The notes under the pieces: generated by a model | Seen by the model: only the letters and a program-made list of their open reading frames with translations | Told to the model about the DNA's origin: nothing | Databases searched by the model: none | Assembly (NCBI GenBank): GCA_015067465.1 | Contig: SVMK01000014.1 | Location: forward strand, 1 to 32,339 | Source of the DNA: Oscillospiraceae bacterium | Lineage (GTDB): Bacteria > Bacillota > Clostridia > Oscillospirales > Oscillospiraceae | Direction of reading: 5' to 3' | DNA length: 32,339 bases | Shown: positions 8,092 through 16,577 of the stretch, in pieces | Numbering within the stretch: the stretch's first letter is position 1 | Layout of the letters: each line of letters opens with the position of its first letter | Program-made: the position numbers and the translations under genes

Positions 8092-8982
8092 TTGAGCAAG
8101 CGCGTCATGCTTCTTGTCAATCCGAATGCGGGCAAGGGCGGCTACAAGACCGTTCTTGCCGATGTTTTGAAAGTGCTGTGTGCCGGCGGCTGTGTGCCGA
8201 CGGTGTTTTTCACGCAGAGCCGCGGTGAGGCGCCCGCGCTGGTGGAGCGCCATGCCCCGGAGTATGATATGGTGGTTTGTCTCGGCGGCGACGGAACGCT
8301 CAGTGAGGTCGCGGCGGGAATGCTGCGGCTGGGAGAGCAAAAGCGCGTAATCGGCTATATTCCGCTCGGCACATCCAACGACGTTGCAAAAACGCTTGGC
8401 CTCTCTTCCAAACCCGTGGAAGCGGCGAAAAACATCCTTGCGGGACGGCCTGTGAGCTATGATATCGGCCAGTTTGGGGATGCGGCGTATTTCACATATG
8501 TTGCGGCTTTCGGTGCGTTCACCGAAGTGAGCTACGGCACCCCGCAGGAGTCGAAGCAGGTTCTCGGCCAGATGGCCTACATGCTCGAGGGCATTCGCCA
8601 TCTGCCGAAAATCACGGCCTGCCATGCCGCAGTGGAATACGACGGCGGCGTTGTGGAGGACGATTTTGTGTTTGGCGCGGTGACAAATTCCACCTCAGTT
8701 GCCGGCCTTGTGCGGCTGGATGCGGGTGAGGTGAACCTCTCCGACGGCAAGTTTGAGGTGCTTCTGGTCCGAAATCCGCAGGCGATTTCCGACCTGAACG
8801 ATATTATCACCTCCATCCTTCTCTCGGACTTTTCCGGGCCGAACGTTCTGTTTCTGAAAAGCCGCGAAGTTCACTTTACGTTCCGCGAACCCGTTGCCTG
8901 GACGCGCGATGGCGAGGACGGCGGACAGCATCGGGACGTTGTCATCGTCAACCGTCGCTCCGCTGTGGAAATCATCGTATAA
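8092..8982 (+). CDS. Diacylglycerol/lipid kinase family protein (YegS/DagK-like)
   Basis: A 296-residue protein. LVNPNAGKGG near the N-terminus and LGGDGTLSEVAAGM (GGDGT at residues 65-69) are the ATP-binding motifs of the DAGK catalytic fold, and PLGTSNDVAKTLG is the second signature loop. The family phosphorylates diacylglycerol or related lipids at the inner leaflet, recycling DAG from lipoteichoic-type metabolism. The start is TTG at 8092 with GGGAGG eight bases before it. A long in-frame upstream extension overlaps the foldase gene on the other strand and is not coding. It ends at a terminator shared with the convergent gene. Confidence 0.9.
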   Translation: MSKRVMLLVNPNAGKGGYKTVLADVLKVLCAGGCVPTVFFTQSRGEAPALVERHAPEYDMVVCLGGDGTLSEVAAGMLRLGEQKRVIGYIPLGTSNDVAKTLGLSSKPVEAAKNILAGRPVSYDIGQFGDAAYFTYVAAFGAFTEVSYGTPQESKQVLGQMAYMLEGIRHLPKITACHAAVEYDGGVVEDDFVFGAVTNSTSVAGLVRLDAGEVNLSDGKFEVLLVRNPQAISDLNDIITSILLSDFSGPNVLFLKSREVHFTFREPVAWTRDGEDGGQHRDVVIVNRRSAVEIIV

Positions 8983-8992
8983 AATAGCAAAG

Positions 8993-9025
8993 CAGCCGGT
9001 CGGTGCTTCGTGCGCCGACCGGCTG
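8993..9025. terminator. Bidirectional terminator between convergent genes
   Basis: A 14-bp stem (8993-9006 with 9012-9025, one imperfect pair) has a loop that includes TTCG. AT-rich tracts flank both sides. Confidence 0.75.
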
Positions 9026-9034
9026 TGATATATT

Positions 9035-9949
9035 TTACGGATTCCAGAGCGCCGGGGGATAAACTCCCGCTTCGTGCAGGTCCTGCAGGCGCTGCATCAC
9101 GCCGGGCTTGTCCTCGCGGTAGGTCAGGCCGAACCAGCGGTCCGCGGTTTCCAGAACGTGCGTGCGCAAACTGCCGCCGACGATCAGCTCGTCAAGCACC
9201 ACGGGGAGCAGACATTCGCTTTTGTTGTCGTTTTCCGGCAAAGCGCGGAGAAAGCTGCGAAAGCGCGCATCCAGCATCGGAAGAATGTCGGGATGGAAGC
9301 CCCATATATTCATGCTGACGGGTGTATTTTCCGGCAGCGCGGGGCCGGTTGCGTCCGTGCTTTGTTCGCGGATGGTGCCGTCCGGCATCAGGCGAAGATG
9401 GTAGGTTTCGGTAATTCTGCGCAGCAGCCCGTTTTCCACGGCGCAAACGCCGCGCGTTACGCCGCCGTAGGGGCTGACGGTGTTTTTGAGGAGATATGCC
9501 ACCATTGCGGAGTCCGAAGCGCTTTGCAGCCTGTGCAGCTGCGGCTCGAGAACGGCAAAGGCGGCGGAGCCGTAATAGTCGTCTGCATTCAGTGCGGCGA
9601 AGGGCCGGTCGATCAGATGCGCGGCGCTCAGCAGTGCGTGCACGGTTCCGAGGGGCTTGCTGCGTGCAGCGGGGATGGGAATGCCGGCATAGTCGCCCTG
9701 CATGTTCTGAAACGCATAATGGATTTTCATGCCGGTTGCCGCTTCAATGCGGCTGCCGAACAGCTCGCGGCAATCGTCGAGCATCTCGGGCTTGATGATG
9801 ACAATCAGCTTATCAAAGCCTGCGCGCAGCGCATCGAAGATGGCGTATTCCATCAGTATCTCGCCGGCGGGGCCGACGCGGTCGATCTGTTTTACGCCGC
9901 CGTATCGCGAGCCGAGCCCGGCAGCCATGACTACAAGTGCCGAATTCAT
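9035..9949 (-). CDS. Nucleotidyltransferase family protein (sugar-1-P nucleotidyltransferase fold)
   Basis: A 304-residue protein with VVMAAGLGSRYGGVKQ at the N-terminus, the GxGxR nucleotide-binding loop of NTP transferases, and FAALNADDYYG (about 116-126), the metal-binding Asp region. In place of the classic KP pair after the loop it has a KQI variant typical of a Clostridia branch annotated only as NTP transferase. It presumably activates a sugar phosphate or a similar small molecule for envelope synthesis; the substrate is not assignable. The ATG at 9949 has AGGAGGTG upstream. Confidence 0.85.
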   Translation of the reverse strand: MNSALVVMAAGLGSRYGGVKQIDRVGPAGEILMEYAIFDALRAGFDKLIVIIKPEMLDDCRELFGSRIEAATGMKIHYAFQNMQGDYAGIPIPAARSKPLGTVHALLSAAHLIDRPFAALNADDYYGSAAFAVLEPQLHRLQSASDSAMVAYLLKNTVSPYGGVTRGVCAVENGLLRRITETYHLRLMPDGTIREQSTDATGPALPENTPVSMNIWGFHPDILPMLDARFRSFLRALPENDNKSECLLPVVLDELIVGGSLRTHVLETADRWFGLTYREDKPGVMQRLQDLHEAGVYPPALWNP

Positions 9950-10022
9950 ATTCCAAGCACCTCCTGCGATCGTGTAAAATCCTGCGGATTCTCATGATCT
10001 CATGATTTGTATAATAAACCAC

Positions 10023-10051
10023 AATATACCACGCCGCCGTTTTTGTGTCAA
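10023..10051 (-). promoter_or_regulatory. Strong promoter of the nucleotidyltransferase gene
   Basis: Minus strand perfect TTGACA (10051-10046), 17 bp, TATATT (10028-10023). The transcript would have a leader of about 65 nt. Confidence 0.7.
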
Positions 10052-10209
10052 ACAACGCCGCATACCCGTGCTTTTCGGACGTTTTTGCCGGAGCGGGCGT
10101 ATGCCGTCACGGTATGATCGGACGGAAAAATTTTGAAAAGTCTGTAAGATTTTGATGCAAATGCTGTGTATACGGGTGAAAGGGCAAATACGGAATGAGG
10201 TGAAAGCCG

Positions 10210-10770
10210 ATGGAGGATGCAGCGATTGTATGGCTATACTGGGAGCGGGATGAGCAGGCAATTCCCGCTACCGCCGAAAAGTACGGAAATTACTGCACCG
10301 CGATAGCCGAAAATATATTGGGCAGCCACGCAGACGCGGAGGAATGCGTTAACGACACATACCTGAATGCGTGGAACGCCATGCCGCCGCACAGGCCGGC
10401 CGTTCTATCCGCGTTTCTCGGCAAACTGGTCCGGAATCTGTCGATCAACCGCTGGCACCACAACGCCGCGCAAAAGCGGGGCGGCGGACACAGCGCGGTG
10501 GTGTTTGATGAGATTGCAGAGCTCGTATCCGGCGACGACAGCCCGGAGCGGGAGCTTGACCGACGGGAACTTGTCAAAGCGGTTGACGATTTTCTGGACA
10601 GACTGCCGCGCAATAAAAAACGCATTTTTGTCTGCCGTTACTGGTATTTTGACAGCATTTCCGATATTTCCGATCGCTTCGGCATGACGGAAAACAATGT
10701 GTCCGTGACGCTCAGCCGGCTTCGCCTGAAGCTGCGCAACCACCTTTTGGAAAGGGGCTTTGATCTATGA
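10210..10770 (+). CDS. ECF-type sigma-70 family RNA polymerase sigma factor
   Basis: A 186-residue protein. Region 2 spans roughly residues 10-80 (DAEECVNDTYLNAWNAMPP, the region 2.2-2.3 type core; LGKLVRNLSINRW, -10 recognition). Region 4 spans about 125-182 (LPRNKKRIFVCRYW, then ISDISDRFGMTENNVSVTLS, the helix-turn-helix for the -35). There is no region 1 or 3, as in ECF factors. GAGGTG precedes the ATG. The stop overlaps the next start (ATGA), so the sigma factor and the membrane protein are made together, the usual layout for a sigma/anti-sigma pair. Confidence 0.92.
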   Translation: MEDAAIVWLYWERDEQAIPATAEKYGNYCTAIAENILGSHADAEECVNDTYLNAWNAMPPHRPAVLSAFLGKLVRNLSINRWHHNAAQKRGGGHSAVVFDEIAELVSGDDSPERELDRRELVKAVDDFLDRLPRNKKRIFVCRYWYFDSISDISDRFGMTENNVSVTLSRLRLKLRNHLLERGFDL

Positions 10771-12059
10771 CAGCAGAAACGTTTTGCGAACTCCTCGGTG
10801 AGATCAACGAAAAGCATATCGTGCAGGCGGCAGCTGCGGGGCGGCCAGAGAAGCGGCTCCGGAGCAAGCGGTGGGCAGTTGCTGCGTGCGTTTGTCTGCT
10901 TGCTGTCGCGGCAATCGGCGGGCGCAGTCTGTTTTCCGCGGCGGAGCCGTACCCGGCGAAGCGGCATGAAACCCTCGCACCGGACACACCGGAACAGCCC
11001 GCCACGCTCGCATCGGCGGCACCTGCGCGCACGCCGTGGACCCTGCGGTTCAACGAGCCCGGCGCGGTGCTGGGCGCGCAGCGCCCGATGATCAAAGGCA
11101 TATTCACCGAGGCGCTGAGCGCCGAAGAACTGGCAGCGCTGCAGCCGCAGCTGCGGCTTTCGTATATGACCTGTTCCGGCTATGCGGAGTTTGACACATA
11201 CGGCACGCTGCTGAGGGTTGTTATGCGCGTTGCCACCACGCTGCCGGAAAGGCCCGTCACCGTTTCCGTCGGTGACTATGCGTTTGGTGCGCTTGATTCG
11301 CTGCGCGATGAAGCGGCGGTTTCGGTTTGCGGGGGTGTGGAGTTCAGGGCTTATCAGTATGATTCCGGCGCCGCTGTCACGCTGGCTGCGGATGCCGTTA
11401 TCAACGATCTCCCGTTCAGCTTCTCGCTGGCTGCGGAAAAGTCGCAGCTTGAGCGGGCAAAGGCGGACTTCAAAGATGTGCTGGAGTGCTTTGCATACTA
11501 TGATGCAGGGTTGCCCGATCTGACGGTTGTAACGGCGGAGGAAATTCCGGAACTGACCGAGCAGCTTTTTGATTCGCTGTCCGAAGCGCGCACAGAGCCG
11601 GATTTCGGAAGGTATCTGCCGCAAGAACTGCCTGACGGATTTGGAGACGACCTGATTCGTCGATTCCGGTTCGGGGAGTCCGACAGCCTCAGCGGGCACT
11701 GGACAAACGGACTCGATTATCTGAGCTGGGTGGTTTCACCCTGCACGGCTGCGGATGCGCGCCGGATTACGGCTGTGGACGAGCGGGAAAACTACGATCT
11801 TTCCCTGTATCCCGTCCCACGGGCGGAGTCCGTGCCGGATGAACTGCGGGAGATCGTGAATAACCCCGTCTTTGAAGCGGATGCGCTGACGCAGGAAGCG
11901 GTTTGGCGCCGTGCCTGGAAAACCAGCGATGCCGGCGACACCGACGGCTGGCGGATGCGATTCGGCGTCCGATACGGCGACGTTGTCGTTGCGGTGAGTT
12001 CTAAAGGTGTTGATCCCGAATGGCTGTATCGGCAGCTGATGAGTCCGAACACGAAATGA
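10767..12059 (+). CDS. Membrane-anchored protein, probable anti-sigma partner
   Basis: A 430-residue protein with a short cytoplasmic N-terminus (about 35 residues ending in a basic stretch), one transmembrane helix (about 36-55) and a large extracytoplasmic part of no family I recognise. Translational coupling to the ECF sigma gene (4-bp overlap) and this topology suggest it binds and releases the sigma factor in response to an envelope signal. There is no HxxxCxxC zinc anti-sigma motif in the N-terminus, so the assignment rests on context and topology. Confidence 0.6.
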   Translation: MTAETFCELLGEINEKHIVQAAAAGRPEKRLRSKRWAVAACVCLLAVAAIGGRSLFSAAEPYPAKRHETLAPDTPEQPATLASAAPARTPWTLRFNEPGAVLGAQRPMIKGIFTEALSAEELAALQPQLRLSYMTCSGYAEFDTYGTLLRVVMRVATTLPERPVTVSVGDYAFGALDSLRDEAAVSVCGGVEFRAYQYDSGAAVTLAADAVINDLPFSFSLAAEKSQLERAKADFKDVLECFAYYDAGLPDLTVVTAEEIPELTEQLFDSLSEARTEPDFGRYLPQELPDGFGDDLIRRFRFGESDSLSGHWTNGLDYLSWVVSPCTAADARRITAVDERENYDLSLYPVPRAESVPDELREIVNNPVFEADALTQEAVWRRAWKTSDAGDTDGWRMRFGVRYGDVVVAVSSKGVDPEWLYRQLMSPNTK

Positions 12060-12113
12060 TGGAAAGGCAGAGCGGAAAAGCGAATAAATTTTGAGGAAAT
12101 TTGAAGATTTCTA

Positions 12114-12142
12114 TTTCAATTTCCCCCGGCATGTGTTATAAT
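12114..12142 (+). promoter_or_regulatory. Extended -10 promoter before asp23
   Basis: TGTTATAAT (12134-12142) is a perfect extended -10; the -35 (TTTCAA, 12114-12119) is weak. It drives asp23-nusB. Confidence 0.6.
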
Positions 12143-12191
12143 ACAAAAACTATTGCATTCAAATGGCAGTTCATTTACGGAGGTATACATC

Positions 12192-12551
12192 ATGCCGGAC
12201 ACATATATCACAATTCCCGACAAAAAGGGCAGCATCAACATTTCTGACGATGTGATTGCCACGATCGCGGTCACCGCTGTCAGCGAAGTGAGCGGTATTA
12301 TTGCGTTTTCCAGCGTTGCGGCTGCGGAACTGAGCGAGCTGATCGGCAAAAAGCCCACCACCAAGGGCGTTCGCGTTACGTTTGAAGGCGAAATCGTGAA
12401 TGTCGATATCAACGTAATGGCGCGCTTCGGCGAAAACATTACGCTCCTCGGCGAAAAGGCGCAGCAGGCCGTTGTGAATGCGGTCAGCTCCATGACCGGC
12501 CTTACCCCTGTGGTAAACGTTCATGTTGCCGGTATTGCGTTTGATAAGTAA
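12192..12551 (+). CDS. Asp23/Gls24 family envelope stress response protein
   Basis: A 119-residue protein. ISDDVIATIAVTAVSEVSGI is the typical Asp23 N-terminal helix-strand unit, and the C-terminal half is a second alpha-beta unit ending in VVNVHVAGIAF. It is equivalent in position to B. subtilis yqhY, upstream of nusB. These proteins are membrane-associated, tied to envelope homeostasis and, for YqhY, to fatty acid synthesis. The ATG at 12192 is chosen because GGAGG lies nine bases before it; the in-frame ATG at 12153 has none. Confidence 0.88.
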   Translation: MPDTYITIPDKKGSINISDDVIATIAVTAVSEVSGIIAFSSVAAAELSELIGKKPTTKGVRVTFEGEIVNVDINVMARFGENITLLGEKAQQAVVNAVSSMTGLTPVVNVHVAGIAFDK

Positions 12552-12587
12552 TCAAGCGCTCCGCTTCGGTTTGGAGGTTTTCAGGAT

Positions 12588-13049
12588 ATGACCAGAACAG
12601 CAGCAAGAGAAATTGCGATTTTGCTTGGCTTTTCGATTACTGCAAGCGACAGCTTTGCCGATGAGGCGGCGGATTGCTTTTTCGACCGCGAGCATTACAA
12701 CACGCTCCGCGAAGAAAACGAAATTTTTGCCGAATATCCCGACGAACGGCAGATGGAATACATCCGCGCGCTGGTGCAGCTGGTTTTTGACCATCGTGTG
12801 GAACTGGACGCTTACATTGAAAAATACGCCCGCGGCTGGACGACAAACCGCATTTCCCGCACGGCCGGTGCAGTGATCCGCTGCGCCATGTGCGAGATTC
12901 TGTGGATGCCCGAAGTGCCCAACGCCGCCGCGATCAACGAGGCGGTGGAGCTTGCCAAAAAGTACGAGAGTGAAGAGGTTGTTGCCTTTATCAACGGCAT
13001 TCTCGGCGGCTTTATCCGCGGCGAAGTGGAAACAACAGAAGAAAACTGA
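12588..13049 (+). CDS. nusB: Transcription antitermination factor NusB
   Basis: A 153-residue all-helical protein. The N-terminal TRTAAREIAILLGFS corresponds to the RNA-binding Arg-rich helix of NusB; the C-terminal half, with PNAAAINEAVELAKKY and FINGILGGFIR, is the most conserved NusB block. NusB with NusE (S10) binds boxA RNA in rRNA antitermination. GGAGG lies 10 bases before the ATG. It forms an operon with asp23 and is followed by a terminator. Confidence 0.9.
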   Translation: MTRTAAREIAILLGFSITASDSFADEAADCFFDREHYNTLREENEIFAEYPDERQMEYIRALVQLVFDHRVELDAYIEKYARGWTTNRISRTAGAVIRCAMCEILWMPEVPNAAAINEAVELAKKYESEEVVAFINGILGGFIRGEVETTEEN

Positions 13050-13056
13050 TTTGTCG

Positions 13057-13092
13057 ATTTCAGGCGCACGCAACCGGTGCGCCTGAAATTTT
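13057..13092 (+). terminator. Terminator after nusB
   Basis: A perfect 13-bp stem (13057-13069 with 13077-13089) and a 7-nt loop are followed by a short T-run. It is only about 20 bp before xseA, so read-through probably feeds xseA. Confidence 0.65.
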
Positions 13093-13110
13093 CGCAAAAA
13101 CAGGTGCGCT

Positions 13111-14316
13111 ATGGAACAGAAAATTATCACCGTATCACAACTCAACGAGCATATCCGCGCGCTGATCGACGACGATCCCGTTTTGCGCGGCGTTTGCGTT
13201 CAGGGTGAGCTGAGCAACTATAAAGTGTACCCCTCGGGCCACCACTATTTCACCCTGAAAGACGCAGAGGCCTCTGTTCGCTGTGTCATGTTCAAAGGCA
13301 GCGCGTCGCATCTGCGCTTTCGTCCGGAAAGCGGCATGGGCGTCACGGCTGTCGGCCGCGTTTCCGTCTATCCGCGCGACGGGGCATATCAGCTTTATGT
13401 AACGGAGCTGATCCCGCAGGGGATGGGCGATCTTGCGATGGCGTTTGAGCAGCTGAAGAAAAAACTTGCGGCGGAAGGCTTGTTTGATCCCGCACACAAA
13501 AAACCGATTCCGCGCTTTCCCGCACGCATCGCGGTGATCACCAGCGGCGCGGGCGCTGCGGTGCGGGATATTATCCGCGTTTCCGGCGCACGCTGGCCGA
13601 TGTCGAAGATTATTGTGCTGCCCGTGCGCGTGCAGGGCACGGAAGCCCCGCCGGAAATTGTCGGGGCCATCAACTACGCAAACCGCTGGAAAGTTGCCGA
13701 CGTGATCATCACGGGCCGCGGCGGCGGCAGCATTGAGGACTTGTGGGCGTTCAACGACGAGCGCGTTGCCCGTGCAATTTACGAAAGCGAAATTCCCGTG
13801 ATCTCCGCGGTCGGGCATGAGCCGGACGTTACCATTGCCGACTATGTTGCCGACCTGCGCGCAGCAACGCCCAGCAACGGCGCGGAGCTTGCGGTGCCGG
13901 ATGAGGGAGAACTGCGCGAGGTGCTCAGCGCTGCGTCCGTCCGATGCTCGCAGGCGATGAAAAAGCGTCTGGAATACTGCAGACGAATGCTTGATGACCT
14001 CGCAGGACGGAGCGTGATGCAAAGTCCGATGACCTATGTTGACAAAAAGCGCATGGAGCTGGATATGCGCAGAGAGCGGCTCGCTGCGGAGCAGGAGCGG
14101 CGGATTGCGGAGAAAAAGCAGGCGTTTGTCGGCTTGACCGCCTCGCTGGACGCGCTCAGCCCGCTGAAAGTGCTCAGCCGCGGCTACGCCATTGCCAACG
14201 GCAGCGACGGCAGCGTTCTGCGAAAAATATCGGATGCGGAGATTGGCGAGCAAATCGACGTTGCCCTGAGCGACGGCAGTCTGCGCTGCACTGTGGATGA
14301 GAGAAAGGAGCGATAA
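13111..14316 (+). CDS. xseA: Exodeoxyribonuclease VII large subunit
   Basis: A 401-residue protein. It has an N-terminal OB-fold (about 1-100; LRGVCVQGELSNYKVYPSGH, a ssDNA-binding hallmark), then the catalytic domain with RIAVITSGAGAAVRDI, GRGGGSIEDLWAFNDE and PVISAVGHEPDVTIADYVAD, all diagnostic of XseA, followed by a coiled-coil arm and a C-terminal strand segment (LSRGYAIANG). With XseB it digests single-stranded DNA from both ends in repair. It sits six bases ahead of xseB. Confidence 0.95.
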   Translation: MEQKIITVSQLNEHIRALIDDDPVLRGVCVQGELSNYKVYPSGHHYFTLKDAEASVRCVMFKGSASHLRFRPESGMGVTAVGRVSVYPRDGAYQLYVTELIPQGMGDLAMAFEQLKKKLAAEGLFDPAHKKPIPRFPARIAVITSGAGAAVRDIIRVSGARWPMSKIIVLPVRVQGTEAPPEIVGAINYANRWKVADVIITGRGGGSIEDLWAFNDERVARAIYESEIPVISAVGHEPDVTIADYVADLRAATPSNGAELAVPDEGELREVLSAASVRCSQAMKKRLEYCRRMLDDLAGRSVMQSPMTYVDKKRMELDMRRERLAAEQERRIAEKKQAFVGLTASLDALSPLKVLSRGYAIANGSDGSVLRKISDAEIGEQIDVALSDGSLRCTVDERKER

Positions 14317-14322
14317 CGGACG

Positions 14323-14556
14323 ATGGAAGCAAAAGAACTGAGCTTTGAGCAGGCGCTGAAGCGTCTGGATGAGATTGTGAAAGGGCTGGAGAAAGGGGAT
14401 GTCTCCCTTGGCGACTCCATGCTGATGTTTGAGGAAGGCACGGCGCTCATCCGCCGCTGCACCGTGCTGCTCGATCAGGCCGAGCAGCAGGTCGTGCGCC
14501 TGAAAAAGGGCGCCGACGGTGCGCCGGAGGAGCTCCCTTTTGAGAGCGAGAACTGA
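14323..14556 (+). CDS. xseB: Exodeoxyribonuclease VII small subunit
   Basis: A 77-residue helical-hairpin protein with SFEQALKRLDEIVKGLEKGD, the universal XseB signature, and ALIRRCTVLLDQAEQQV in the second helix. It binds the XseA coiled-coil arm. AAAGGAG lies within the end of xseA, giving tight co-expression. Confidence 0.93.
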   Translation: MEAKELSFEQALKRLDEIVKGLEKGDVSLGDSMLMFEEGTALIRRCTVLLDQAEQQVVRLKKGADGAPEELPFESEN

Positions 14557-14612
14557 ATATTTTCATAAATTTTATGAATATTCACGGAAACAGCATGCTA
14601 TTTTTGTAACGC

Positions 14613-14650
14613 AAATCGCCCGGTTACTGTTGTAATATCGGGCGATTTTT
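14613..14650 (+). terminator. Terminator after xseB overlapping the dxs promoter
   Basis: A 10-bp stem AAATCGCCCG / CGGGCGATTT (14613-14622 with 14639-14648) ends in a T-run (14646-14650). The loop and right arm contain the -35 and spacer of the next promoter. Confidence 0.75.
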
Positions 14651-14658
14651 GTTATTAT
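14630..14658 (+). promoter_or_regulatory. Promoter of the dxs operon
   Basis: TTGTAA (14630-14635), 17 bp, TATTAT (14653-14658). It is embedded in the xseB terminator hairpin. Confidence 0.5.
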
Positions 14659-14720
14659 AGTACGGCTGAAAATGTATGAATACGCATAATTACAAACAAA
14701 TCCAAAGGACCGTATATAAA

Positions 14721-16562
14721 TTGAGCATTCTTGAAAAGATCAATTCCTCGGCGGATGTGAAAAAACTCCCGGACGAGTCGCTTGAGCAGCTTTGCACGGA
14801 ACTGCGCGAGGAACTTGTCCGCGACATATCAAAAACCGGCGGGCATTTTGCCTCCAACCTCGGCGTGGTGGAGCTTACCGTGGCGCTGCACCGTGTTTAC
14901 GACACGGCAACCGACCGCGTTGTGTTCGATGTGGGCCATCAGTGCTATGCCCACAAAATGCTGACCGGGCGGCGCACGCGGTTTGACACGCTGCGCAGCT
15001 TTGGCGGAATTTCCGGCTTTCCCAAGCCCTGCGAAGCGCCGGATGACGCCGGTATCGCCGGACATGCGTCCACGGCCATTTCCAATGCGCTCGGCATGGC
15101 GCGCGCGCGAACGCTGCTCGGCGGCGGGTATGATGTCTGCGCCGTTGTGGGCGACGGTGCGCTCACGGGCGGCCTTGCTTACGAAGGCCTTGCCGACTGC
15201 GGCGAGAGCGGAGAACCCATCGTGGTGATCCTCAACGACAATGCCATGAGCATCAGCGAAAATGTCGGCGGACTTGCGCGGCTGCTTGCCGTGCAGCGCG
15301 TTCGCCCCGGTTATATTGCGCTCAAGCGTTTCTATCGCCGCACTGTTGGACGCTATGAGCCGATCTACCGTTTTGTCCACCGCATCAAGGAATGGGTGAA
15401 AGATCTTCTGCTGCCGGACAATATGTTTGAAGATATGGGGTTTTACTATCTCGGCCCCATTGACGGCCACGATGTGAAAACCCTGACGCGCACGCTGCGC
15501 TATGCGCGCGACTTGCGCGTTCCGGTTTTGATGCATATCCGCACCGTGAAGGGAAAAGGCTATGCTCCCGCAGAACTGGAACCATCCCGCTACCACGGTG
15601 TCGGTGCGTTTGACCCCGTGCACGGCATTGAGGCGAAGGAGAGTGAAACGTGTTTTTCGTCCGTGTTTGGCGATGAACTCACCGACCTTGCACGCGATGA
15701 TGGACGCATCGTTGCCGTAACCGCCGCCATGGCGGACGGAACGGGGCTTTGCGGCTTTTCCGCAGCGTATCCCGATCGGTTTTTCGATGTCGGGATCGCG
15801 GAGGGACATGCGGTGACGATGAGCGCCGGCATGGCAAAGCAGGGGCTTCGCCCGGTTTTTGCGGTTTATTCCAGCTTCCTTCAGCGCGGTTTCGACCAGC
15901 TCATCCACGACGTTGCACTCGACCGCCTGAACGTTGTCTTTGCCGTTGACCGTGCAGGCCTTGTCGGAGCGGACGGTGAAACCCATCAGGGCAGCTTTGA
16001 TGTTGGCTATCTCTGCCAGTGCCCCGGCATGGCGGTGTGGTCGCCGTCGAATTATGCGGAGCTGCGTTCCATGCTGCGCCTTGCGCTGAGCGGCAGCGGC
16101 CCTGCGGCGCTGCGCTATCCGCGCGGCGGGGAGGGGCAATTCCGCGACGATACCTCGGTGCAGGATGCAGCTGTGCTGCGCACCGGTGCGGATGTTACAA
16201 TCGTGAGCTACGGCATCACGGTGAACGATGCGCTTGCGGCGGCGGAGATGCTGCGCGAGCGCGGCGTTGATGCGGAAATCGTGAAACTCAACCGGCTTGA
16301 CCGCGTGGACTTTGGCCTGATTGCAGCCTCGGTCGGCAAAACCGGGAAACTGATCGTTGCGGAAGAGTCGGCGCAGATCGGCTGCGTCGGAACGCGGATT
16401 CTGGCTGAACTGGAATGCCGCGGCACGGCGGTTTGTGCGCGGCTTTGCAATCTCGGCTCCGGCGTTGTGGAGCACGGCAGCGTTGCGCTGCTGCGCAGCC
16501 GGCTTGGACTGGACGCGGCAGGCATTGCGGGCGCTTACGACGCGCTTGCGGAACACAAATAA
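14721..16562 (+). CDS. dxs: 1-deoxy-D-xylulose-5-phosphate synthase
   Basis: First enzyme of the MEP isoprenoid pathway: pyruvate plus glyceraldehyde-3-P to DXP, using thiamine diphosphate. The 613-residue protein has an N-terminal TPP domain (KTGGHFASNLGVVELT; GDGALTGGLAYEGL with downstream LNDNAMSISENVGG), a central pyrimidine-binding domain (DVGIAEGHAVTMSAGMA; DRAGLVGADGETHQGSFD) and the transketolase C-terminal domain. The start is TTG at 14721: AAAGGA is 11 bases upstream, and the protein then begins as other Dxs proteins do (SILEKINSSADVKKLP). An ATG at 14676 in frame lacks a ribosome site. It heads the dxs-tlyA-nadK-argR-recN run. Confidence 0.95.
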   Translation: MSILEKINSSADVKKLPDESLEQLCTELREELVRDISKTGGHFASNLGVVELTVALHRVYDTATDRVVFDVGHQCYAHKMLTGRRTRFDTLRSFGGISGFPKPCEAPDDAGIAGHASTAISNALGMARARTLLGGGYDVCAVVGDGALTGGLAYEGLADCGESGEPIVVILNDNAMSISENVGGLARLLAVQRVRPGYIALKRFYRRTVGRYEPIYRFVHRIKEWVKDLLLPDNMFEDMGFYYLGPIDGHDVKTLTRTLRYARDLRVPVLMHIRTVKGKGYAPAELEPSRYHGVGAFDPVHGIEAKESETCFSSVFGDELTDLARDDGRIVAVTAAMADGTGLCGFSAAYPDRFFDVGIAEGHAVTMSAGMAKQGLRPVFAVYSSFLQRGFDQLIHDVALDRLNVVFAVDRAGLVGADGETHQGSFDVGYLCQCPGMAVWSPSNYAELRSMLRLALSGSGPAALRYPRGGEGQFRDDTSVQDAAVLRTGADVTIVSYGITVNDALAAAEMLRERGVDAEIVKLNRLDRVDFGLIAASVGKTGKLIVAEESAQIGCVGTRILAELECRGTAVCARLCNLGSGVVEHGSVALLRSRLGLDAAGIAGAYDALAEHK

Positions 16563-16577
16563 TTTTTGAGGAATGCT

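Noticed and set aside
9960-10020. TCATGATCTCATGA short repeat as an operator
   Set aside because: Short, close to chance for this sequence, and downstream of the strong promoter; not enough to call a site.
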